A stretch of DNA of 29,080 nucleotides from Collodictyon triciliatum. Its lineage: Eukaryota > CRuMs. Under the pieces are notes generated by a model. The model had not been told where the DNA came from, searched no databases, and saw only the letters and a list, made by a program, of their open reading frames with translations. The stretch lies in assembly GCA_043381765.1 (NCBI GenBank), contig JBHJMP010000968.1, forward strand, positions 1 to 29,080, read 5' to 3'. Position 1 is the first letter of the stretch, and every line of letters begins with the position of its first letter. Positions 19,464-29,080 of the stretch are shown piece by piece. The position numbers were made by a program, and so were the translations under genes.

Positions 19464-20760
19464 TTAGTTCTCGATGGCACCCTTCTCGGACACGTAGATA
19501 CCGTCGAGGAACTTACGGATATCTTTGTTCTTGACGAGGACGGACTGGTGGATCAGGGCAGCTACGGTGGTTTAGGTGTTGTCTTTCAGACTGAGGTTGC
19601 ACTGGGTTGAAGGTCAGACAGGAATGAGGCTGGATGGGGCGTTCACTCACCAGACTGGCCAACTTGCTCGTTGTCGTTTCCAGTGATGATCAGCTCATCC
19701 TTGACGGCCTCAGAGCGCTCGCAGATGACTCCCTCTCCCATCTTCACGCGGCGGACGATCTTCTCGCCGAGGAAGTTACGGATTTCAACGGTCTTTCCAG
19801 CGTCGCTGATGTTGACGTTGATGGGAAAGTGAGCGTACACAAAGCGCATCTTGTAGCGGTAGCCCTAGAGGAATGTGTTGTTTTGTTGGTTCTGCTTGCA
19901 CAGACAGCGGAATGATTTTGTTGACGAGTGTTGGCGATGTTCGGCAATTGTGGAAAAAAACGGTGGCTTTTCGAATACCTTGGTGACGCCGGTGATCATG
20001 TTGTTGATGATGGAGCAGATGGTGCGGATCTGGCAAAGCTCCTTGCGCTTTCCGTGCCACATCTCGGCCTTCAGGGTGCGCTTCTCGGCATCAAGGGTGA
20101 GGCTGAGGCGGCTGTGGTCGAAGTCACGAACGAGCTTTCCGCGGGGGCCAACAACAGTCACAGCACGGCCACGGAGGGAGAGGGTGACTAAATTAATGGA
20201 TCGTATCAGGATGGCGGTGGACGGTATGTGTTTGAAGGAATTTTGCTATTGGCGGAGGGGGGCTGTGTGAGATCTGATTCCAGGCAATGCCAATTGTGCG
20301 AAGGAAAGACTAGATCTTCCCAGCTGATGAATAATTCGAAATTGAGAATGGTTCATTTGGTTTGACTTTGGAGATCTCATTGTTGCCCCGACAATGTGCA
20401 ATAATTGTTTGGCTCCCTCCCCACATTTTGTGGTATCGATAGCGGTCGGTCCGCAGAGTCACGTTACTGTGCCAGGTGAATATCAACAGGAATTCTAACA
20501 ATATTCGCAGATGGGCCCAGACATTAAGGGCTGTGAGATTTTGTAACTGGTTTGTTCTCAGACTCTTCTGCGACAATGAGGTTTACAAAGTTGTGTCCAA
20601 ATAGTCGCTGGCAGAGAGCTAGGCAGTCATGGTCAGCGCCACAACGCTTTCAGTCTCAGGCTTCGATATGCCCTGGTCCCTGCTTTTTTTTCATGTGTTG
20701 GTGTTGGGCCTTACCATTGGCGGGGTAGGTGATGGAGTCCTCCTTGTGGATGAGTCTCAT
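19464..20760 (-). CDS. RPL9: 60S ribosomal protein L9 (uL6)
   Basis: Exons (minus): 20715-20760, 19979-20187, 19651-19864, 19464-19561 join in phase to 188 residues, the normal eukaryotic length (about 190). The start [15 protein letters not shown] follows the family pattern. The two uL6 repeats are clear: [19 protein letters not shown] and [20 protein letters not shown] in the first, [20 protein letters not shown] and [20 protein letters not shown] in the second. The C-terminal block [18 protein letters not shown] is the conserved uL6 tail. uL6 binds 28S rRNA near the sarcin-ricin loop and factor-binding site of the large subunit. Codons are more GC-rich than in neighbouring genes, as expected for a highly expressed gene. 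The 527-bp first intron could host a snoRNA, but I see no convincing box C/D pair in the sense direction. Confidence 0.97.
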
Positions 20761-21597
20761 TGTGGCTAGTGCAAGTGGGGTGGGGACTGACGAAACGACC
20801 TTCCTGGCTAGTGCAGCACTCGTAAGTAAAAGAAAGAGACGTGTGAGTCCAGCGCCATCGATAGCACCGGAAAAACCTATATTATTATGGTAAGTACGGT
20901 ACTTGCCAAATCAACAAGTCTCGAAACAAAACCAATCCATCGATAGATCTGGAAAATAAAATAATATGCCTATAAATCAATCAGGTACGGTGCAAAATGC
21001 ATTCATTTATGCAAATGGATATAATATTAAGGCATACTTCTATAAAAATGCTTGAAGAAAGGTTCCCCAACAACGTCCCCCCGTGAAATGTCATTTAATC
21101 AACCCAGGAAGTTTATAGGTGGTGCTTTAGTGAAAGAATGCTCTTTGTGCTTAAGGGAAAACGAATCAGAGACCTTCTCTCGGGTATTTCGCGACACCAG
21201 AGGGGTTGAGGTCTAAGCGGCAAACTGCCCCTTTGGGACAAAGACTGCCACTCCACACAGATTCCATTAGCTTGCCTACTAGGGTTAGTGGTCTTGAGAC
21301 TGAATCATCGTTGCGCTATTTAATGTGTGTGTTTTGGAATCCCATGGAAAGCCATGGACGCATCCAAAACAGAGGAGACGGAGCCACAGGCAGCACTCGA
21401 GGCTGGGACATAGGCGAGTGTGTTGTAGGCAACAAACAAGGTTGGAATCACCAAAGAGCAGCAAGAGTAACAAAGAGACGAGAACTTTTCTGAGTGTGAA
21501 AGAAGGAAGGATGAACGAACGGAGGGTTGGAATGAGCGCGAGCGAAGCCGAGAAAAAGAGGACCCCTTTTCCCCCCTCAATTGAAGGGAGGTTGCGC
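20761..21597. other. intergenic, no supported gene
   Basis: RPL9 promoter side and the 3' flank of the EGF/TRP-like gene. Open frames on both strands (21206-21854) are overlapping shadows without motifs. Confidence 0.5.
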
Positions 21598-24500
21598 CTA
21601 TGGGCTGGCCACTCGCTTCTCGGCCTCCAGGGTCTCCATGGCGCGGGTCTTCGTGCCGCGCTGCTCTTCGGTCTTGAATCCGTTCTTGACAAATTCGAAA
21701 AACTGGCCTGATGACTGGATGTTGAGCATACCCTAATAGATGTGTGAAACCCCACGTGCGTTAATGCGAACGAACAGACAGTCCCCTCAAATGATATCCT
21801 TGTTTCGTGTGTGTATGATGTGGACAGCGAGGTGGAGAGGTACGGATATATCATAGTTGCATACCTGCACCCAGGTCATGATGTAGGTGACGATGCAAAC
21901 AATAACCACGAGGAACTGCAAGAGAATCACAAGACCAGTGGCCAGGCGCATGTTCTTGTCGAAGGTAGACGAGCGGAACAGATAAAGTAGACCGAGGGTT
22001 AGGATTTCAAGGAAGGTGCGGATGGCATCGAGGAAAAACTGAATGGGGTCAAGGTACGGGCGGGGCTTCAGGAAGAGCAGTTGGAGCAAGTAGACAAAGC
22101 GGATGATAATCATAATCGCCACCTGTCATGACCACAGGAAACCAGTGTGAGGGGCTGTGTTTGTGGCAAATGTGCGCACATTTCGATTAAAGTACAGTTA
22201 TGTGGTTAATGTATGGCTTTTGCTGTAGTAGCATACAGAGGTTTCGGGTGACTTCTGAAGCAAGCCGACGAAGAAATATCCAACTAGTCTGCAAATCTTC
22301 GAGAAAGAATAATACCTGATGCAAGCAGATATTATCTTGCGAGTTTCGAGTATAGCAACCACTGCTAACTAGCACGGGATGAGATTGGATGATGTGATTT
22401 GGCAAAATAGGCAAAAAGCATCATACCAAGTCTTTCGGATGTGGCATTGCTCGAAGAGGCAACCAAATTTCTTGCGGAATTGACCACTCATCACTTCCTG
22501 TATTTGTAGTCGGGTGAATCTTCTGAAACCAACCGACCGACCAACGCATATTGTGGGGTATTATTGTCATGTGGAAATGAACACTTTTAAAATGAGAGGA
22601 AATTCAGAGAACTAACCTTGAGCGATGCTTTCTTGAAATACACTATCAGTCCTGTAAGTGAACCATAGATGGCCAGCTATTTTATGTTTATGAAAAAGTG
22701 ATGGCTATGCCGGTGTCATGCTTGAACTTTATCAGAAAAGAGGGGGAAACATATACGTAATTGGTACCCGATGTTGTGTGCGACAACTCTATTTTTTATA
22801 TCATAATTAAAATAGCAGAAGAAAAAGTGTACAAGGACTATGATGGCAAGAACAAGAAGGAAGTAATCAAGTCCAGTTCCGCCTTCATTAAGGGTATAGT
22901 ATATCTGAGCTCCTCCAGACACACACAGACCGGGGGCAGCCATCAAGAAAACACGAACTAATATTGACGATGAAGACAAAAAATAAATAAATAGACAGAT
23001 ATAAGTTAAAGGTGGTCCAATAATGAAGGTGTGTAGAGACCCTGACAGACGAACAGGGATAGCATAATTTACAAATGAGAGGAAAGACAAACTAAGGACA
23101 TAGTAGAACCGCCCATGGACATGCACCCAAGGATCTCCTCTACCACCTTTGACGAAGTGATCACGAACAAAACCAATGACTTTCATAACGAAAATCCAGA
23201 TAGCAGCCAGCAAGACCACATAGAAGAGATTAGTGGCGAAGAAGTATTCAGGGCTGTTTGCTAGTGGAATAGGGACCAAAGATTAGCGCAATCATTACCT
23301 ATATATNNNNNNNNNNNNNNNNNNNNNNNNNNNNNNNNNNNNNNNNNNNNNNNNNNNNNNNNNNNNNNNNNNNNNNNNNNNNNNNNNNNNNNNNNNNNNN
23401 NNNNNNNNNNNNNNNNNNNNNNNNNNNNNNNNNNNNNNNNNNNNNNNNNNNNNNNNNNNNNNNNNNNNNNNNNNNNNNNNNNNNNNNNNNNNNNNNNNNN
23501 NNNNNNNNNNNNNNNNNNNNNNNNNNNNNNNNNNNNNNNNNNNNNNNNNNNNNNNNNNNNNNNNNNNNNNNNNNNNNNNNNNNNNNNNNNNNNNNNNNNN
23601 NNNNNNNNNNNNNNNNNNNNNNNNNNNNNNNNNNNNNNNNNNNNNNNNNNNNNNNNNNNNNNNNNNNNNNNNNNNNNNNNNNNNNNNNNNNNNNNNNNNN
23701 NNNNNNNNNNNNNNNNNNNNNNNNNNNNNNNNNNNNNNNNNNNNNNNNNNNNNNNNNNNNNNNNNNNNNNNNNNNNNNNNNNNNNNNNNNNNNNNNNNNN
23801 NNNNNNNNNNNNNNNNNNNNNAAAAAAAAAAAAAAAAACGACGATTTTTTAAAAGGAAAAGTGCAATGGTCATTACGGTAAAATAACGAACTCACGTATA
23901 GACTACGTAGCTGGAGCTAAAGCTAAATCCGATAACCCCCGTCATGGCACTAAATTGCATCAACTCCATCAGAACCTATAACGAAAGTGTACAACAAGGC
24001 GCATTATCAGCTTTAGCTCAGAAAATGCGGCACTTTTCTCATTCGTCATGCAAGTTAACAAGCGGTATACAGATGCAACTGATAATGTGCGTATTCTTTA
24101 AGTATATCTGACGAGAAATTACCCATGCTTTAGCAGAGCGCTGACTCCTCCACCAAGATTTGCGGACATGCCCTTTGTGTGAATCCGTAACGCAGTCGTC
24201 TGACCATGCAGAGCTAAAATAGAAAGAATCAGCTAGGATACATACAGAGAAGTAAAAGAGAGTTATAATTTCAAATGAAGTAAAAATGGGCACATTTTTA
24301 AGTACTTACTAAACATTAATGACGAACAGTATACAGAACATAGCCGTAATAAAGTATCCAACACCGAGAGAAGCCAAGATTTCCGCTACACGAGAGCAAT
24401 TTAAAATGATGCATGATTCGATATGAAAAATAATACAAAGAGTTCATCCTGGAAAACTCTGTTGTGGAAGTTGTTTTACATGAACATGTCCCAGACATAT

Positions 24501-27251
24501 ACTCGAATATAATTTATTACTACTAACTTGAACATGCTCGGTAGTACCAAGTCTTGCAAGATTCCCCGACAGGTCCATCAATGCTACCTTGGAGGCATTC
24601 ACCAGAACTTTCGCACCATCCACAGTTGGAGTAATCACAACTGTCACAAGAGTTGATTGTGGTGCAGAAGAACTAATCCCCCATCATACATGGATTAATG
24701 TGAATGTTGAGTTCTTAATAATTCTTTCCATGAAATTACAACTTAATACACTCGAAAAAAAAAAGTGTACCGAAAGTATTTTGTACGTTGGTAAAAGACT
24801 TCGACCACATGATGAATCACAGACTGAAAGATATACCTCATTACAAGCTTCCCCAACATAGTTTCCTGTACATTGGCATGACTGGGTGGCTGTGTTGCAT
24901 TTACCATTCCCAGAGCAATCATTAGGACAGTAATCTTGGTGGAATTAATTTGTATTTTTTAAAAACAAAGTGAAATGATGCTAGCTCAAGAAAAGAAAAC
25001 AGAAACATATCTGTTCATTACAGAGTGGGATATGCATGATAATATACCAATCTCGCATAATGAGCCCTTGTAACCATCTTTGCAAATACATGTTCCGTCT
25101 TCTGTGCAAGATTCATGCCCAATTTCTTTCTGGCATAGTTCACATTTAGCTCTGATCTCTTCAACTATATGTTGAAAGTGTCAAAATATGATGTAGTACA
25201 AGTGAGTAGGCATACAATTGCATGATATTTCTAGGATTCGAATGAAGACAAGAGGTGATGATAGTGATGGCGATGAAATATATGCCTACTGTTCAATTCG
25301 CAAGAGTTTCCTTTGAATCCTTCCTGACAAATGCAAACACCAGCGTCACATGTTCCGTCATCTGAGCAGGCAGGTGTGCAGGGAACTAGATGGCCATATA
25401 GGCGAGAACATAGTTAGCAAATATATTTACTTAAAAATGATGTACCAGAGGGGATATTAAGTTGTAAAAAAAATTTTTCGTGAAAATATAAAATTCAAAT
25501 AATATTAGGTAGCATGAGAACGCACAAAGGAGGGAAGGGTTAGGGGAAATGATACATACTGGGAATCGTGACTTGGCTTATGCGCCCTGTCTGATGTGGA
25601 CTCCTAGATACGGGAGATACGCCGAAGAAACCATATGTACCAGGCTCAAGTATCTCGAGACTGCTAGATTGAAAGCGCTCTGCATGTATTTCTACCAACT
25701 TCAGGCAGTACACGGGCTCGGTGAGGTTGACAAAATTGACTCTCGCCACACACCCCTATGGTCAAATATAAGCGGGGTGGGGAATTTGGTTATTTCTTTA
25801 AAAGGATAATTATGTAAAGCCAATCAGGTATGAGACTAAGTCTCGCGGCTTCTTTTGCCAGCGGGACCAATGATGCACATAGATGAGGCAACGGTTTTCC
25901 TTTCAAAGTATCTCACAGATGATATGTATTCACAAGCAGAATATCATATCATACACACCATAAGGATCAGTAGAGACAAAAGAAATAAGAAATGGGGAGG
26001 AGAGTGAGGACCTGGTAGTAGAGATCGGATGCCATATCGAAGGGAATGTAGAGGTAGCCACCAGCAGGGTCGATGCGCGCACTAGTAAACTGGATGATGG
26101 GTAGAGTGCCCTGTGCAGAATAGTCTGCACGGAGATATGACTGGACGGCATTAATGTCCGCAGCATCGACCATGGTGTGGGCGAGGGAGAGGGCGAGGCC
26201 GGCAGGGTCGTTTGTGATGAGGTTGAGGACGGGGCTCTGCACATCAGCGGGGTCTGTGGGGTCTGTGGGGGGAGTTGAGCGGCGGTCGCGGCCGGGACAC
26301 GGAACAAAGATGGTGGTGTTGTGAGTCGAAGCATCTGCGTCCAGGTAGGAAAAGGGCCGATAGAAGAGAATGGCGTCGACGGGGATCTGCACGTTCTGGC
26401 ACACAGAGAGGGTGGTGCTGTTCGGCTGCAATGTATGCGTGTCCAGGCGGAGGAGCTCGCCGCTTTTGGAGCCCACAAAGAGCTGCTCCTTGTTGTACGG
26501 ATTCAGAACCAACGTGTTGAAGCCGCCAATGTCCTCCAGCTCGACTGACTGTCCCAGGCGCTCCACACGCGGCGTCCCGCTCGTCACCACGCGCACGGCA
26601 TGGACAACCTTATTGGACAGCCCCAAGTACAACACGTCTGTCCCGTCAAAGGCTGCGTCCACAATCGTCGCAAAGTCCGTGCTCAGCTGCAGGTCCACAA
26701 CCACGGGGGAGACTAGCGAGTTGTTTGAGCGGATCTACATGAGACAGTTCATACGTCAAGAGGGATCGTCAAAGAGAGAAAAGGTGCAAGATATTAGGGC
26801 TTTGAAACAAAGAGAGTCTGGGGATTAACTGCCTTACTTCCACAAAGCCCGCCTGCTGGAAGTTGAGCGAGATGATCACCCAGTAATTGTCCTTGAGGAA
26901 GCTCGGCCCTGCAACTCCAAAAGACGTTGGCAGCGCCGTCTCGGCTGTGGCGGTGACACTATCGGTCGACACTGTCATGGTAAGAAGGTTGTTGGAGGTC
27001 ATAATCCCAAGCACTTGGTCGGTGCCTGGTCGTGGGAGAGACGACAGCAGCCGGGCACTGCCGTCCAGATCGACTGGCGGGGTATTTGCGGGAAAATAAA
27101 CAGTTGATGTCGGGGTGAAGGTTGTTGCTGGTGTTTGTGCTCCCAGTGTCCCTGCTACGTGTGCAAGCACAAGGGCGACGAAGGCGAAGGCGAAGGTGAA
27201 GGTGAAGGTAAAGCGGAGCGCGTGGCCGGGTTGGCTGGGAAGGTGGGGCAT
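21598..27251 (-). CDS. multipass membrane protein with EGF-like and PSI-like ectodomain, TRP/FLC-like
   Basis: Exons (minus): 26838-27251, 26012-26734, 25560-25755, 25290-25385, 25048-25164, 24837-24934, 24528-24672, 24310-24385, 24123-24213, 23896-23975, gap, 22728-23260, 22617-22676, 22427-22519, 22316-22368, 22237-22288, 21865-22122, 21598-21732. A signal peptide (FTFTFAFAFVALVLAHVAG) leads a ~440-residue ectodomain with propeller-like repeats (DVLYLGLSNKVVHAVRV, EQLFVGSKSGELLRLD). Three EGF-like modules follow (first: CSDDGTCDAGVCICQEGFKG), each on its own exon, then a PSI-like module (SCDSCDYSNCGWCESSGECL). At least eight membrane segments come next; LMELMQFSAMTGVIGFSFSS recalls the fungal TRP-like/FLC family (PF06011). 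The short tail is polar. Probably a surface or endolysosomal sensor or channel. Exons 22316-22727 are less sure than the rest. Confidence 0.75.
23307..23821. other. assembly gap (515 N)
   Basis: The gap interrupts the membrane region of the EGF/TRP-like gene and removes at least one exon, since phases on the two sides do not join. Its right edge begins with an A-run of about 17, so a homopolymer tract probably broke the assembly. Confidence 1.
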
Positions 27252-28478
27252 TCGTCTGTGCTGCTGGCGGTCTCCTTCGGTGGCGTTCCTTTCCCTCTCT
27301 TTCTCTGTGTGTAAGCGCGTGTGCTTTGGAGCGAGTGTTAGTGATCGTGCGCATGGCGGGCCGGGGCAGGATTCTCTCTATTGTATTTGGTCTGCCTCAC
27401 GTCCACGCCACACAAGTAGCAGCACAACTTGGTGCTGTGATGTCGAGACATTGTCGCGCGTTATTGATAAGGTCGGGCTGAGCTTCTGCGTGACGTGCGG
27501 AATTTCATTTGCTTTGGACTTCCGAACGAGGCCTTATGTATTATCGCGACAGGCCTCGCCGAATGATGGATAGACATGATTGTGAGAAGGTCGTTGGTTG
27601 GGTTGGTTTGATTCGGTACAAATATATATATTTTTTAGACTTGTGTGGTGGTTTTATCGAACTTACATGGAAATTATATATTTCTGTCTAATTCTAATGA
27701 AGGTTCAATTCAAAATCGATATCACAGGGAATCTTCACTGAATAGTCCATCAAAGTTCTTCTATAAAGTCAAGAAAAGTTTTTATTAGCCCTCTCCCTTA
27801 AAGATGAAACTTGACGGCGCGCGTCTGTACTTGCTACTTGGGGTTGTTATGCGACTACTTTGATGAGGCTTTTGCGTGCGGATGGTGAACACGTGCCATT
27901 CCCTTTGCTTGCTAGCCACGGCCTTAGCATTGGGCACACAGAAGCATCGCACCCCAAGAAGATGGGCTCTGCCTGGGTAAAGTCACTCTTCCCTGGATAC
28001 AACATCATTACAAAGGTGTGCTCCCAAAAGTCTAGCCCTATCATCTAGGCTCATCGCCAGCCTCGATTTCAAGAGTTGTGGGAATACTAATTTCTTCCAC
28101 CAGGCTGGCATCAAGAAATGCACGGCTATAATATTTTAATGAAGCTTATCTGCGCACAATGAGTGAAAAGAAAAATAAAGGCACCTTGCCAATCGATTGG
28201 ATGTGCAGCTCCTAGTTTGTCTCTGGAAACTTTACAACGCTTGAAATCACCTTCGATAATCGCAAGCTTTGAGGGCTTCTTCATATCGCCTTCTTTATCT
28301 AGGCTTTCATCGTTCTCTTTCCAGCGTTTTTAATTCAAAGCCCAACAAGCTAAATCGTTAAAAAAAAAAAAAAAAAAGCGAGATAGGTGCGCGTGTTAGA
28401 GAGCAAACGAGAGTAAGTATGAGAAGACACTACCACGGAGAGGCCAGCACTGGAAAGAAATCAGTGATGGCGAGTTGG
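27252..28478. other. intergenic, no supported gene
   Basis: Promoter side of the EGF/TRP-like gene, then mixed sequence. A 62-codon plus-strand frame (27860-28048) is open on both strands and unrecognised. A 19-base A-run lies near 28360. No RNA gene was recognised. Confidence 0.45.
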
Positions 28479-29080
28479 TCAGGTGGGCGGCCCAACTGGT
28501 TGATTGGTTGCGTGGGAAGCAGGGGGTTGGATGTGCTGTGGGAGATATCGCACGACACATTCCCACATCTTTCTTTGCTTGCGGTCAGAGTAGCGAAGAA
28601 TGCGAGCGTGTTTCAGCAGACTGTTCAAGAAGCTGTATTGCACGAGGCTCTCAAGCCTGGCTACATTGATTTTTCGTTCGGGTGAATCATTGGAGCGAGA
28701 GAATGCGCGCACACTCCATAAGGACTACAGCATATGTCCCCTTGTGACTGTCCAGAGTATTCTAGAGTCGTGGGTCATTTGGTATTGTGGGCCAAACATG
28801 ATGTCAGACACGCTGAGACGGCTGGGAGCATAATCAAGCTCAGAGAGCATCTTGTGGGTAGACTCTGTCACTTTTTGAGCAAGGGAGCACTTCACAAATG
28901 TGTGTTGGATAGAGTCATCTCCACTACAGCACACGGTGCATTCTGGAGAGGTAGTTGCTGCATGGACTACACGCGCACTTTTCCACAGCTCTCTGTTGGA
29001 GATATTGAGAAGTAGGGCGCGGTGTTTCGGGAGTAGCTGAGGTATACGGGCTTGCTTCCAGCTTTTGACTATCGGCGGGT
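28479..29080 (-). pseudogene. C-terminal remnant of a non-LTR retrotransposon reverse transcriptase
   Basis: The minus-strand frame entering from the right edge reads HRALLLNISNRELWKSARVV, then CTVCCSGDDSIQHTFVKCSL. The pattern CxxC...HxFxxC is the zinc-knuckle end (zf-RVT) found after the reverse transcriptase of many LINE-type elements. The frame stops after TVTRGHML (28725). A shifted frame continues with AFSRSNDSPERKINVARLES and ends near 28479, so at least one frameshift is present. No poly(A) (T-run on the plus strand) or target duplication is visible at the left edge, so the 3' boundary is uncertain. The rest of the element lies outside the window. Confidence 0.55.

Overview
The window is nuclear DNA of an intron-rich eukaryote. 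It carries spliced genes for a minor-spliceosome protein, retromer VPS26 and ribosomal protein uL6, a G9a-like SET gene, and an EGF/PSI-type multipass membrane protein. Degenerate CCCTAA (TTAGGG-type) sequence, a Fanzor relic and a block of virus-like DNA point to a protist on the opisthokont/amoebozoan side. A unicellular holozoan such as an ichthyosporean is a reasonable guess but is not proven. There are two assembly gaps (14449-15139 and 23307-23821).

Region 1 (1-~3800) is unlike the rest. It has intronless, tightly packed genes with 8-56 bp spacers and AT-rich gaps: the 3' end of one gene, a 76-residue protein, a 783-residue SET-plus-Ulp1-like protease fusion, and an unrecognised ~330-residue protein. 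It looks like a piece of an endogenised large dsDNA virus or virus-like element. Its right edge runs into degenerate telomere-like sequence (3849-3896).

Region 2 (4101-9154) has a single-exon PHO80-like cyclin. On the minus strand follows a gene of at least ten exons, whose splice phases all agree. It joins a G9a/EHMT-like pre-SET/SET region, with replaced catalytic motifs, to a C-terminal ARID DNA-binding domain. Region 3 (9155-11300) is gene-poor and contains a broken Fanzor (eukaryotic TnpB-like nuclease).

Region 4 (11302-20760) has housekeeping genes: U11/U12-35K snRNP protein (+), a mitochondrial-type TPR protein (+, interrupted by a gap), VPS26 (-) and RPL9/uL6 (-). Scattered through it are four copies of a very short insertion family sharing CTTTRAATCGAATAAAGG. 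Three are flanked by 13-15 bp direct repeats and end in an A-run, as expected of target-primed retrotransposition.

Region 5 (21598-27251) is one long minus-strand gene: secreted beta-rich ectodomain, three EGF-like modules, a PSI-like module and many membrane segments resembling fungal TRP-like/FLC proteins. Region 6 (27252-29080) is mostly non-coding and ends in a broken non-LTR retrotransposon tail. Exon coordinates were derived by hand from GT/AG sites, reading phase and family motifs; no alignment or transcript data were available.
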